Of a stretch of 64,000 bases of DNA, positions 1 to 12,300 are shown in pieces. Location: the NCBI GenBank assembly GCA_013398295.1, contig VZSF01006565.1, forward strand, positions 400,165 to 464,164. The letters are read 5' to 3'. The position numbers and the translations under genes are program-made. The notes under the pieces were generated by a model. That model was not told the DNA's origin. It saw nothing but the letters and a program-made list of their open reading frames with translations, and searched no databases. Source of the stretch: Chionis minor (Eukaryota > Chordata > Aves > Charadriiformes > Chionididae). Position 1 is the first letter of the stretch, and each line of letters starts with the position of its first letter.

Positions 1-512
1 CTGAGGAATTGTGTCCGTCCTCATAAAACAGGATTGCGTATTGGGAAATACTGCTTTCTTATCGCGGTGGCCTCAATTTAAAGAGCACAAGGAAAACGGG
101 CTAAAAACTTTAGAAAACTTCTGGTAACATACAAGATCCAGAAGTCCCCCAGAGACCTTGTATACCTGACATGGGCATTCTCAAAGCCTGCCCTGGACAA
201 GATAGCATTATCAAAATAACATTAGTCCTTCGGACTTCTGTTCCTACGTAAGCTGTAGGGTTCTGATTTCAGAACAGAACTAAATCTCCTGAACAGCAAA
301 GGGAGATGCGTGATGGCTTTCTTGTTCTGTGTATCTTGTGCAGGACTGAGGGCACTCTCAAGGGCTTCCCTTGAGCGATGGACATACACAGTAACTCATT
401 TTCACAGATGAGGTTATTTCAGGTGCACTGGAAAGATCACAGCCATATCTTTTGCCAGTATAATAATAGGTCTGTCAGCTTTCTCTTCAAATTCTCTCTT
501 GATGTCACCAAA

Positions 513-737
513 GGAAACTTGCAGAAAGCAAATCTGATGGAGGATTTCACTGATGGTTGGTCTGCCTGTGCTGACAGAACAGGCAGTGACCTCCTAAAGT
601 GGCTCCTAAAGAACGAGCAGGCTTTCAAGCAGGTGGTAGCTATTCCAGCTGAGCAATTTGTCGATATGCATTTTACCGTTTTCCAGTATTCTCACGTCTT
701 GAACCACTCTAGTGCTGAGTGGATCCCCACCTTGAAG
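513..737 (+). other. Weak exon-like open segment
   Basis: An open frame that begins with an ATG at 378 continues to a consensus-like donor: AAG followed by GTAAGC, with GT at 738-739. The left edge is uncertain. A CAG near 521-526 could serve as acceptor, but its pyrimidine tract is weak. The stretch just before the donor (…AEQFVDMHFTVFQY… to …AEWIPTLK) has plausible codon use and no low complexity. No family is recognised. A frame this long with one good splice site is expected somewhere in 64 kb by chance, so this is only a candidate coding or lncRNA exon. Confidence 0.12.
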
Positions 738-1398
738 GTAAGCTCCGATTTTGAGCTCTTATTCCATCCCTATGACATTTTTCTTTTTTTTCCTGAAAGG
801 CCTCAAAAGTTGACATTGCAGCCTTATGTCCATACAAGATGACTGGAGTGCATAAATGAAATGACACAAAAACACACATGCTGGTGACCATTATGTGTGC
901 TGGCACAGCCACCAGACAACAGAGACCAGTTTCCCAACTTTATAGATCCAGTTCTGAATAGATATGACCAGATTCTAGTGATTAGCCTGTACTCTCCCCC
1001 TCAAATCCAAACAGAAGCTGGAAGAGGCTAAAGCTTTTCTTTTCTCTCTTGCAAAGAGGATTTTTATCTTTCTGGAATCATAGCCTCTCGCTTGCTGAGT
1101 CTAGCTTATGTGTCTAAAAGTGCTCTTCAGTCTGCAACATCGCGCCTTCTGTTCTCAAATACAGTTCTAACAGGTGTCTCCTGATGCGACTGTCCCAACC
1201 CCCAATGACATTTCAAGCTCTCTCTGCACGAAATGTGAATTCTAAGATTTTAAATCTTCTCGTGTAATCAGTAAAAAATTTCAGAGGTGCAAACTCATGC
1301 ATCTTTTGGACAGAACAAATTTAAATGTTAACTTTTCAACTTCAGTTTTATTAAATTATCAGGGAATGCTGAGCTTCCAGTAGCAGGAGAGAGTTCAC

Positions 1399-1532
1399 CT
1401 GGAAAGCATAACTGCATCTCCTATCACGGTGAGAACCAAGTACACTCCCCTGAAAGATCTTGTTTTGCTTCCCCTTGCTGAGACCTACCACATAGTCCTG
1501 TGGGATCCAGGCGTAAATCTGGTTGATCATGC
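1399..1532 (-). other. Weak exon-like open segment, minus strand
   Basis: On the minus strand an open frame runs into CAG followed by GTGAAC (GT at 1398-1397), a fair donor. A pyrimidine-rich stretch ending in AAG|GC could be the acceptor, but it is poor at position -3. The peptide includes INQIYAWIPQDYVVGL and ends …RCSYAFQ. Third codon positions look more G/C-rich than the surroundings. No known domain is recognised. The candidate rests on splice context and codon texture only. Confidence 0.1.
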
Positions 1533-4500
1533 CTTGAAAGTGCAGGGAAAGCCAACTACACATAGAGCACTACAGTCTCCTCAGACAACAGACACCTTGC
1601 TAATCATTCGAGAACGAGCTGAGATTAAAAGGACTCGCATAGACAGACAGGCTTGTTATTCAGACAGTTCCCTACCTCTTTTTAGCATTCTCACTGGGGA
1701 TCTACACTTTGGAGAGTCCCAATCCCTCATCTAAAAAGGGGCTTTTATCCACTTTAGAACTTCTTTGAAGCAAAGCTCCCCAAAACCATGAAGGGAGCCG
1801 CGTAATCTGGGATCCAGGGTAAAAAGGGGAAAACCCCACTCTGCAAAGTTCTGGCTGTAATATAGACCTCAAGGTTTTGAAAACCAACATCCCAAGACGT
1901 GCTGTCCAGAAAGCATTTCTTAGCCCAGTTCAGATGAATTAAAGCCAAAGGGAATTTCTGAATGAGTCACAACCAGAAGAGGCCATAGAGCACCTGTAAA
2001 ATATTGACTGCAATGTGACCCATTTCCTATATTTGGTGACCAGTGTGTAATTTCCACATGAATTGGGAAGCGACTTTATGACTGAAAAGAAGCAACAGTT
2101 GTGCAGGCTCACTTATCCCTGGCAACACAAACTCAGCTGACTTGGGGATTGCCTGGAGGCCTCCAGGGCACGGGCAAACTACAGCACAGCCTTTTCTGAG
2201 AAATAGGTTTGACACGGAATAATGCCGCGAGTCACCCTGTAGATGGGTTTATATGCAGTGTTTGTGGGCAACAAGTGCAAAAACAGAGCCGAAGAGCATT
2301 CAAGAACGTAGCTGGCAAGATGCTGACATGTGATTCCTATAAGGAAATTGCAGTTTTTCTCAGCCATGCTTTTGGTAAGGGGTCACTTGATGCAATGTGT
2401 GGAATTTCTTTAGAGTGCTGCGTCTTGCGCGCCGTTCTTGGGAACACAATGGGCAAAGGTCCCAGGATATGATTAATTAAAATAACTACCACATGTTTAT
2501 CTGTGTATTTATCTGATGGTAGAAACCACATGTACACACACAGCAATTCTGACCTTAATTTATAACCAGGTCACTTGCTTTCTGCGCTAGTGATGTTAAC
2601 TGGTAAAAATCACAGCTGAAAGGAGTAAAAGCTCCCTCTGTTTACCCTGGAAGGGAACATGAGCACCGAAGTGCTCAGCAGGACAGACGTGGCCTTGCAG
2701 AAATCTTGTATTCTCATATTTGTCATACTGCCTGCTCATGGTGTGGGGAGAGAGTAAGGCAACAAAAAATGTGTGCTTAAAAACCAGCACCCTGACCAGG
2801 GAACAAATTGAGCTTTCCAACAGGGAGTTCAGAGGAGACTATGTCTTCTGCCTTCCCATTCCTCTTTGCAATTTAGAAGGATATCTTCCTGGACCTTGAC
2901 TTTTGTACCTACCATTTGAAACTCACAGCCTTAAGTATGATGCTTGGAATTACAATCTCATTTTTCAGAAACAAGAGCAAGCTGCGGCCTTTTCCAACGC
3001 ATTTGAGAAGAGCGCAAGCTCCCTTCTAATCCAGCAGCCTGGTTCTACCTTGAACCTGTCTTCTGAGAAAGCCTGTTGGTGTTAGCACAGGGAATGGGCA
3101 CACGAACACTTAATCTGAGTCTGGGTGGACTTAAATACAAGCAAGGCCCTGAATGGATCAGCAACCTCAACATCAAGCAGCTCTTTTGGTCCTTTGCAGG
3201 GGCTTTAAAAACACCCAGCGTTGATGTCTTCAGTGCTGGGTGACAGCCAAATGGGTTCTTGGGAATCTAAACAGTTTGTCACTCAGACCACTTAGTGGAA
3301 TTGGCTTGTCCTCCTTTCGCTTCATCTTCCCCAAGGAGCTTCAGAAGGTACCATCCCTTCCACATTTCTATTACTTCTTTGTGCACGTATCTTTGGAACC
3401 AACCTGCTATGCTGTATGCGCCATTTTGAAGCTTTGATCTCAATTGGCTACCGGGTGCGTGCTTCATGTGGTCCTAGGTTGAAACAGGGGAGGATCCTCC
3501 CATAGATCTGTTCTGATGGCTTTGCCTGCTCCATCACACCACTCACCCCCTGAACCCCCATCCTCACATAAGCAATTTACAGCAGTCAGAACACAAGCAA
3601 CACCTGCACGCCCTATGGGGGAGCAGACAGCTTGCCCGTACTGCTGAAGGACTCTGGATGAATAAGGCAATGTATTCCTCCCTCAATTATTTAATGAAAT
3701 TGAAACTGATTTCTGACACAGCACCTGGACAAACTGCCATTTATCGAATGAACAAAAATCCCTGATGAATGAACCATTCTCTCCCTTCCTGCCGTTTTTT
3801 GACACTGTTGTTGCAAATTAGGTGCAGTTCGCAGGGCGTACTTCCTGGTAAATCATGATGGCTATTTCAGCAGATTTTGCTTTTGTAAGTCACTTACCCC
3901 TGAGCAGGAAACTATTCCAAATTTGTGAGCATCAAGTGAGATGTGGGGAAAGACCTAGATGTGTTTGCAAAGCTCAACACTGCAGAAGTATAAACACATA
4001 TTCCCTTGTGCTACAAGGGCTGTCTCCAACAATGCTGTGGGTTCACTGCTCTTAACATGAGAAGCATCTAGTGCCTTTTTAGAAATGAAGCAAAAAAGTA
4101 AAATTTGCATCCAAAGGTTCTCTGCACTGAAAGGTTTGGACATATTTCATCCATTAGGAGGAAAAAAAGCAAACCAAAACCCAAACAAATAAAAAAACCC
4201 AGGCTTGAAAAGATTGCTTAGGTTAGTGGGATGAGGCTTCACAGCCAAACTTTTAAGGCATTCCAGTACCAGGTGTTATGGATGGATTTTCAGAAGCTGG
4301 AAATTTTTAGGATCTGGGATTCATATTTGCAGAAGATAATCAGACTTGAACCTGACTCTGTATTTTTACAGAACATTCCAAATTACAGAATTACAGAATA
4401 TTCCAAAAGAGAGGACACCAAAAATGCCCATCGCATTTCCTAAATATTTAGATCATGTATATTAAAAGAGACAATGGGCCCTGTAACCTCACACTTTTCT

Positions 4501-6359
4501 TAATTAGGAAGGAAAACTTGCAATTTTGTTTCAAAAAACCATATTGTTACTTCTCTGCCAAGAGCAAGGAGAATACCTCAAGGCTTCAAAAGAACTAACG
4601 CAAATTGGTGCCAAGGTCACAGTATCTTGTATTACCTATTTATTTTCTTAAGAACAAACCACACACATCTCCATCCTGGGACAAAGGCAGACTCAAACAG
4701 AGTTTAGGCAATATGCTCTTCCAGAAGTCACTGCAGACATACAGAACGCTCAGTTCTTGGGATGTGATTGTATCTTTACAGGAGTCTTCAACAAAGCACT
4801 GAAAAAACTATTTGTTAACTCCCTCAGGACTTCTACATAATGTAAAGCAACATAGTACACGCTTCAAGTTGAAAAAGCAACACATTCAGAAAATCAATTT
4901 TTCAGACTACAGGAAAAAAAGTATCATGTGAAAACGCCTGCCACAAACACGCCTTTCTATTGCAAAGGCACGGTCACTGTGCCATAAGGGTAACATGGAT
5001 AGACCTGACCTCTTAATTTGAAGAGGGACTCAAAAAGCCAGCAGCAGAAACGCCAGGTTTTTGAGATGTGATCTTTAAAACATGATTAACCACACTAAAT
5101 TCTAACTTTCCTTCTATAACATCAAAACATTCAAGATAATGTATCTTAATATTAAAAATACAGCATTAAAGCACACAAAAAACGGCAAAATAGTCAGGGA
5201 AAAGCCAAGCTATTGACTGTGACTTTGAGTCTTCAGTATGACATGTCCTATATATTTTTATCTAGCTAACAGAGGACAGATATTCCATCTGAACAAATTT
5301 TTGTAGAAGAATGAACTTCACGATTCACCATATTCTAGAAGAGTTAATTTTCTCATCCTTAACACTGTTTTATAAAGAAAAGAATGCAGAAAGATAACGG
5401 TGTGGCCAGAAGGTAGTGAAAGGGTTAGTTGTTGAACATTATGCATGTTATGTAGTCAGACGCTACCTATTCATCCCCAGCATGAAGTATGTCACCAAGT
5501 TTGTGACCTAAACGTGTGTTGTTGCTAAGCAATACCTAGTCACAAGGTCTCCTGTCATCCGTACCATTTGCTGTTTTACTAGGGCTATGCCATGGTCAGT
5601 TTGCTAACACATAATACCCATGCTCCCACACTTGGCAATAAAACTCACATTTGCCAGTAGGGATGGTGAGTTCAGGTCTCGTAAAATAAATTGCTGGACT
5701 ATTTTCTCTAACAAACAAACAAATAAATAAATAAAATAGGTTGGCTTTTCTCTCTGCAACAGGTCTTAATACCTTCTTCTCCTTGACACAAGTCCACCCA
5801 GCTTTGATAGCATGCACCTGAGCTCTTGGTTATACGTGACAGCTTTTCATGCTATAAATAATATTATTTTTGGAGAAGGAAGGGAGAAGAGAAACTGATC
5901 TTCCTTCTTGCAAAGAAAGGTTTGAAAAGGTAATCAAATTGCTAGGGCTGAGCAGACCAGGCAGAGAGGCTCCTTACATACGTATAAATTCTTGGATTTA
6001 TTCTTGGCTTTAAGCAATGAGTTCTGTTTGACATAGACCTCAGCGGCCAAAAGCCTGTGCTCTGGTGCAGAATGGAGTGATCATCCTAGACAGAAATCGG
6101 TCACGTCTGGGGAAAAGAACGAAAAAAAATATGGTTTCCTGAGCCACTCAAGAATACCCAGATCACCTCTACAAGCATGCAGGCTGACAGGAGACTTCAG
6201 CAAGTAAAAAAAGTGCAGCAAAGATCTGCTAAAAAAGCAGGTCTTGATGGATTTTATCACGGAACTCGATCACTTTTCTTTTTTGTTCCTCCTCTCATGA
6301 ATGCTAGGAGCATAGTCTGTCCACAGTCCATTCCTGCAGCGCACAGGGACAGGAGGAGG

Positions 6360-6475
6360 GCTGTGCTGAGTGAGACCAAGGTCTGACCTAGCTCCTTATT
6401 GTCCCTTCTCTGACAAGGGACAAAATAGCATATCCTGAGGAAGAGCATAAACATGAGACAAGCACAGGCATGCAT
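6360..6475 (+). repeat. Ancient amniote interspersed repeat fragment
   Basis: The stretch from 'ctgtgctgagtgagaccaag' through 'tctgacaagggac' and on to 'aggaagagcataaac' follows, with substitutions, a repeat known from turtles, crocodilians and birds. That repeat has the cadence 'gccatactgggtcagaccaa', 'ggtccatctagccc', 'gacagtggcc', 'gaatgaacagaac'. The order and spacing of the blocks agree over about 100 bp. The copy is old and carries no coding capacity. The family name is not certain from memory (CR1- or SINE-related). Confidence 0.5.
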
Positions 6476-6587
6476 AAAGACCTGTAAACCACAGTATATT
6501 CTCTCAACCTCTAGCACACAGGGTTTCAAGGTGTTTCTCAAGCCAGAGGAGTACTTTGTCTTGCACACCTTCGCAGACAGTTCTTAC

Positions 6588-6675
6588 TTGAGTTTCTCTG
6601 GCAGCCATGTAGGGGCAGCCAGTCCAGAGGGAGCCACAACGTCCCGCAGCAGCAAGATTCACAGTGTAACTACAC
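6588..6675 (-). other. Exon-like segment with strong acceptor, minus strand
   Basis: On the minus strand a long pyrimidine tract (cttctttcctcttcccttct, then cacag) is followed by an 88-bp segment and then CAA|GTAAGA, a good donor. One reading frame is open across the segment (one leading base plus 29 codons). It begins CSYTVNLAAAGRCG and ends YMAARETQ. This is the best-looking acceptor/donor pair noticed in the window. The peptide resembles nothing known to me and has no domain. It could be a lncRNA exon, a lineage-specific coding exon, or chance. Confidence 0.2.
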
Positions 6676-7160
6676 CTGTGAGAAGGGAAGAGGAAAGAAG
6701 GGCAAGCTGTTGCCCTGAACAAGGACTATAACATCAAAGCCCATCTGTCTATCAGCGCTTGACTGATAGAATTTGAAGGAATTAATTCCCGCAGGGAGTT
6801 TAGATCTCTGTACACAGCAGAAACTGTCTCCCAACCTCCCTAGCAGGACATGAGAGTGAGGGTCATCTCCCCCAGACAATACTCCAGCTACCTGGAAAGG
6901 TCTGGCAACCTGAAAACCCAAAGGTTTCCCTTACGCTCGTCATGACAAGAGCTGTCAAGAAGCCCAGGTAACTTGGAGGCAGCACTAGCAAAAGGTTGAA
7001 ATCAACTGCTCCCGGGGCACCTCACAGAGGTGGTGGAGCAGGGCAGTTCTAAACGGTGCAAAGGGGCACAAGAGACAGAAAGGGGTGCATGGGCACAAAA
7101 GCTTGAGGAGAGCAGACTTAACACTAGACAAGAACAGAAACCATACTGAGGTTAAGACTT

Positions 7161-7182
7161 CCCCCCCCCCCCCGGCCCCCCC
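7161..7182. repeat. C-homopolymer tract (C13-GG-C7)
   Basis: Thirteen C, two G, then seven C. The minus strand is therefore a long G tract that could form a G-quadruplex, and the plus strand could form an i-motif. Exact length is likely to be unreliable in an assembly. No gene lies beside it. Confidence 0.9.
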
Positions 7183-9026
7183 ATCTTAATTATCCTTAAT
7201 TGCTATTGCAACAGCAAAAGCCAAGCAGCAGCCCTGGCTACTGCCCATGCCCTACCTGTGCCCTGAGCAGTTCTCAGGAAGCAAGGGTTAACATGTAATT
7301 TGAAGGTAACGAAATACCCCAATGATGAAGTGACACGTAGCATGGGAACCACCATTTGAAGCATCAGCTGAAACCACTTCTCTCCTTAGGGCCTGTTTCT
7401 GCAACTCCAACCCCAAATCCCATGATCAGTAAGAGTCTCAATCCACAGAAGAGTCACCCAGCGAGATTAACGCCAGTGCAGGAACCTGAGCTGGCTGAAC
7501 GCCACTTTCTAGGACTTAAAAATTTGCTTGCGATACACTCTGAAAGCTTAAAGATAATCTTCCTGTCATTTCTATAGGCAGCATGTCAAGTCCTGCCCTT
7601 CAACGTCTAGTCTATGTGCAGTTCAAGTCAACGCAAACTGCAGGTGATCTCTCTCTTCCTAACACACTTTCCAAAGAATTTCGTTTGTCCTGTGTAATAC
7701 AGAGAGCACTGACTTGCTTCACACTTTACACATCTCCTTTTTCTCCTAAAATGAACAAACGACTGCTGCAACACCTGTATTAAATAGTAATGCCCAGCCT
7801 CAGACCGCAAACCAACAGCCTTTATTTTCATTTCTCTGGGACGCAGCGTGGCAAGTGCTGTGGATTTGATAAACGCCTTCAGAACGTATTATGGAATATC
7901 TCCTCTGGATCTAAAGTGTGAAAACTAAGCATCAGTCAACATAAAATAAATGTGATATAGCATAGAGCAGAATAATAGTTCTAGCACATATGGTATTGTG
8001 AGAAATGATTTTCTGTGACAGCCAAGCATGACAATGAACAGAAGACAAATGAATTTCCTGCACTGCCTCAGTAAGGGTTGCCTGCCCTGGAAAGACTTAT
8101 ATAGAACAAACTGACAAGATCACCTGGAATTACCTAATCTGATCGGCATTATATGTGACAGATAAAACATCTGTTTAAAGAAAACAAAATGTACTTATCC
8201 ATGACTCAGATACTGACCAAAACCAGATGAAACAGTGGGAAAGCCTCCTCAAAAAAATTCTAACAAATCTTGTGAATTATTTTCAAACAATTTATGGTAG
8301 TGCAAAGACAGGGATCTCATCAAGTTTTCTCTTCTATTGATAAGCATGCCATAGTTAATTTAAATGTTCTAGTTGTGTGATACGTAGAGAAAGGGCTGGT
8401 GTGTAATTTTAAAACTAAAATCATCTGGAAGAGAAATAGGTGAAATGGGGGGTATTCAGAATAATGTACGTCAAGAACAAATTAACCCGTTGTTATTTAT
8501 TGGGAGGAAAGGTATTTTAAGCATTGTCGTCTTGTTCTCTTTGTCTGAGAATAAAGTTTGTATCAATTTTACAATTTACGGATTTTAAAGTGTCACTAAG
8601 TTTTGAAAGAAATTGTCCTCTACAATACCAAATACAATTGTTTTCAATACCTGGTGGTTGTAAACATCCAAAAAAATAGCAGGTATATGCATAGCAGAAA
8701 ATTTGCATTTTGACTGAGATGAGATGCTCACCAATGAGATTCTGCTGAAACATTCACTAATGGCAGTAAAACTTCCCAGACTAACTCAAAACTCACGGAT
8801 CTTCCCAAAAATACACAGATTATACCCTGATCTTCTTTGTTAATGAAGTTTGAATATCCCCTTCTCTTTCAGAATTTGTTGCCTGTATCTTAAAATGTTC
8901 TAAGAGGTTGCTTCAGTTTCGATGACAGAGGAGCAGAAATGTTTAAGCTGCGCATGCTGACAGGATACCGACAGGGAGAGGACAAACAGCGCACGGGGAA
9001 CAGGCTGGAAAGAGCCGAGCGCCACG

Positions 9027-9284
9027 ATGGAGGATCACTCTGGTGATAATGGTGACGTGGTAGATGATGGGAAGGTACTCCAATTAGCGTGTGAGCGTAA
9101 GCGACAGCATCGGGGTGATGAGAGGAAAATTACTTTACCAGAGACGGTTGAAATCGACTGGGAGGGAGAAGTCAGTCAAACAGAACAATGGTCATTATAT
9201 GGGTTTTGCAGGCAGAGGGACCCTGTTTTTCTGGCTGGATGCAGCAGGCACAGCGTCCAGGCAGCTGAAACACATCTCCCGTAG
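9027..9284 (+). other. Small ORF with good Kozak start in a CpG-richer patch
   Basis: An 85-codon frame opens at GCCACGATGG (A at -3, G at +4), a good translation-start context. The surrounding patch (about 8940-9360) is richer in CpG than its neighbours. The peptide starts MEDHSGDNGDVVDDGK, is acidic at the N-terminus, and has no recognised domain, signal peptide or membrane segment. An AAG|GTACTC at 9071-9076 could act as a weak donor, which would make this a first coding exon. Without conservation or transcript data it remains a candidate small protein or noise. Confidence 0.15.
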
Positions 9285-9359
9285 AAGACCGCGTAGGAAG
9301 CCAGGGGCGCGCATCGTCACAAGTTGCCTAAACCCCCTCCAGCTGCAAGGCCAGGAGCC

Positions 9360-12300
9360 TGCGGAGAGAACCACAAACCGCAGTTCTGCCTACTGTGCAA
9401 TGCTTATAGCTTTGGAGGCAGCGTGATTGCAGTGACACTTGGACATCTGCTCCAGTTGCCTCGAAAATCAGCTCCCAGTGATTTAACCAGGATCTGCTAA
9501 CACGAATCTGGCAGCTCCCTTCTTGTTAAAAATAACAAAACTAGTTGTAATGCCCTGCTCTTACTTAAGGACACATCTTGAAGCTTTCACTCTTGGTGAG
9601 TTAGCGCCTTCAGCCGGACTATTAGGTAGAACTCAGCTGTGATGCAAATGTCCTTTACCCAGGACCTCCTCCAGGCAGCAGACCTCCTTTCATCCACAAG
9701 CATACCTACAATCCCACAGAAACGCAGACCAAAACGCCCCTGGAACTGCGGATCATTGACTTCATGAGATACAGCTGTTCCAGGGGTTCCTCACCGAGAC
9801 TGGACATGGGAACTTTTTCAAAGGCTTATCACCTTACTGCCTAATAAAAGATTTCTGACTGGCAACCTGACCTGGCAGAACTCCCTGGGGCTTTTTGGAC
9901 TACTTACACTTGTTCCCAGAGATATCCCCAGCTAGAGCTGGAAAGAGGCAGCTACATCAGCTTATAAGGGAGCAAACCTAAAACTGCACGGCTTATGCAA
10001 AAGTTTCACAGAGAAATGTCCCAGTTTTTTTCAACACAAGTTTTGCATGCTACCTATAATCAATGGAAGAGACCAGTCCCTGGAGAGGGTGGTTTAGAAG
10101 AGAAGGATCATTTAGATGCTTTGAATTTCTCCTCTGGAAAGATTCTCTCTCCATTGACTAAATAAGGAGCCTGGAGAGGCCGGGGAACAAAAACGCAACA
10201 GCAGACTCTCTTCTCGGACAGAGGCATCAGAAAAGTCATCACGAGACTTTGCCGCCCAAAGAGGGCAGTCTCAGGAAGCAGACCAAAATCTGAACAATAA
10301 TTACACTTAGCTTTCTGCAATAATTTTTCTGAAACTTTTTAACTGCACAAGAAAGTAGACGCATGAGCTTATACGTTGAACGTCTTGGTAAATAACGTAC
10401 AGAGAGAGAGAAGGGAACCTGGATTAAATTATTAGGAACAATGAAAATTCTTTTTGGGTAAATCTGAAAGGAAAATGTATGCTCTGTTCCACTTGGGAGC
10501 ATCTGCTTCTTGTCACGTATGGCATGAGTTTGCCAGTGTGCTTCTTTACTCTTGTAACAAAATAGCTTTGTGAATATCCTGGTCTCCAAAGGCAGACGTG
10601 AGGAGGAACTAGGAATCCTTCAGTTCAGAGCTTGACCCATCTGATCAAACCCATACACTTCTCTTCAGCAGGAGAAGAGCGTTGTCACTGCGTTGTCTCA
10701 AGCTCTGTACATCAACCCTAATCTTCCTCCTGTTTCATCTTTCCCTGTATTTTTAGTCTGGACAGATCATTCTGTTGTACTTGAAGATTCACACACTCTC
10801 GTGCAACTGTTTTATTTCACCCTCGCTCAGCAAGCCATGCAACAAAAGCCAGAGAAGAAGAGTGAGCTCTGCGTACTGTCAGGGCTACATAGTTCTGACT
10901 ATTATTTCCGTTTGATGGCTTTGGTTTTATCCAAGGATTATTCGGTTTGGGAATAATGGGAGATTTACATGCTTGCACACAGGTCAAATGACAGTCAGAA
11001 TGCACATGTCTTGCAATTTCTTCACCTGCAGATTATTCCTGGTGACTGTTATTTTAAAGCTTCCCTAACTGGCAACAGCAGAAATTACTGTTTGAATCCT
11101 TCTGTTTGCAGATGGATGTTGATGTTCTCCTGGTGTTCCAGCAGGATATTGCTTAGCCCCTGGTTTTTTGCTTTGATATTGAATGATAAACTGTTTCAAA
11201 TAATATCAGGCTAGATTTCTAAAAAGCAATTCTTAAATACTCTGAATGGGTCACTCAAACTCTAACTTATTGGGAAAAAAAAAAATATCAAAATTTTTCC
11301 AAGTAGGTTTTTCTTAAACCAAGACCGTTACCACGTTATTTTGAGCTTTAGACAAACTCAAGCAAATGAACATCAACTATAACGCCTTCCCCTCTGATCA
11401 CAGAAACAACTAGAAACGCTTTACTATTATTCCTGGTATTCCTAAATGTTTCAGTAACCATGTGGAGATATTAAAAGGGAAATACACTGAGCTATGCTGA
11501 TTTGTACTGCATAAAAAGACAAAATAAACACAATGTGAATTTCAGCACCCGTCCTATAACAAAGCAGGGAAAGAAATGACAGTTTTTCAGCTTCCGAGGA
11601 TTTACCGTGACTGGCTGAAAAACAGCTGTGAATTCTGAATGTAAATAATGAGAAGACAATGTATGGAAAAAACACTGCCTTACTGAGTTATTAATTTTAA
11701 TGATGTTGTACACATAGGCAAGCTAAGGAAGCTTACTGACACCTAATTTAAGTTCGTCTAAGTTTCCTAGAACCATACACTACTACTCAGACGAAGATGA
11801 AAGCGTGCACGGGATTCTCCACCACTTTTGGGGTATTTGGGATTATTTCCTTGAAGATATTCACAGTCACGTGCGATCGAGCCTAGTGTCCACAACACCA
11901 ACAAAACTCTCTAGCAGGGATTACGTAGGGGTAAAAATTAAAGGATTAGAATGGTCTCTTCTACATCCTTAACACGGAGCAATGGGTGTGTGGGGAGAGG
12001 ACAGAAAAACTGATGATAATCCCCAAATGGGGTTCCTAAATGCACTTACCAGAAGCAACAGGATAGTGGGCACTCCAGCTCCACCAGCTGCACGCCAGCA
12101 GGGAACAAGCCCTCAGCTTACTTCAGAGTCTCCCCACTTTGTCCTTCCTGAGCAAAGTATCTTGGTCACAGCGCGAAGGTAGGTCTCACCTCTTGAATCC
12201 TTCCCTTGGCTCTTAATCCCTTCTGAGACGTCCTAGGGATGCAGGACTCACGCCAAAGGACAAGTCTTTGGTAGAGGAACTTTAAAACAGAGGCCTATTC

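Larger units (their letters stand above)
1..6300. other. Unique non-coding DNA, no gene recognised
   Basis: No conserved protein or RNA gene is recognisable. The open frames are short and their translations look random. The stretch holds a C/A-rich simple patch (about 4158-4200) and an AAAC/AAAT tract (about 5711-5735). It also contains two exon-like segments described separately (near 510-737 on the plus strand and 1399-1532 on the minus strand). The texture is that of vertebrate intron or intergenic sequence. Confidence 0.6.
6480..8900. other. Unique non-coding DNA
   Basis: No gene is recognised apart from the exon-like segment at 6588-6675. The stretch contains the C-run near 7161-7182. 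The rest is moderately AT-rich unique sequence with short, unconvincing open frames on both strands. Confidence 0.6.

Noticed and set aside
3897..3983. Minus-strand segment between TTCTGCAG and GGG|GTAAGT
   Set aside because: Both splice sites look fair, but every frame has a stop and there is no other support.
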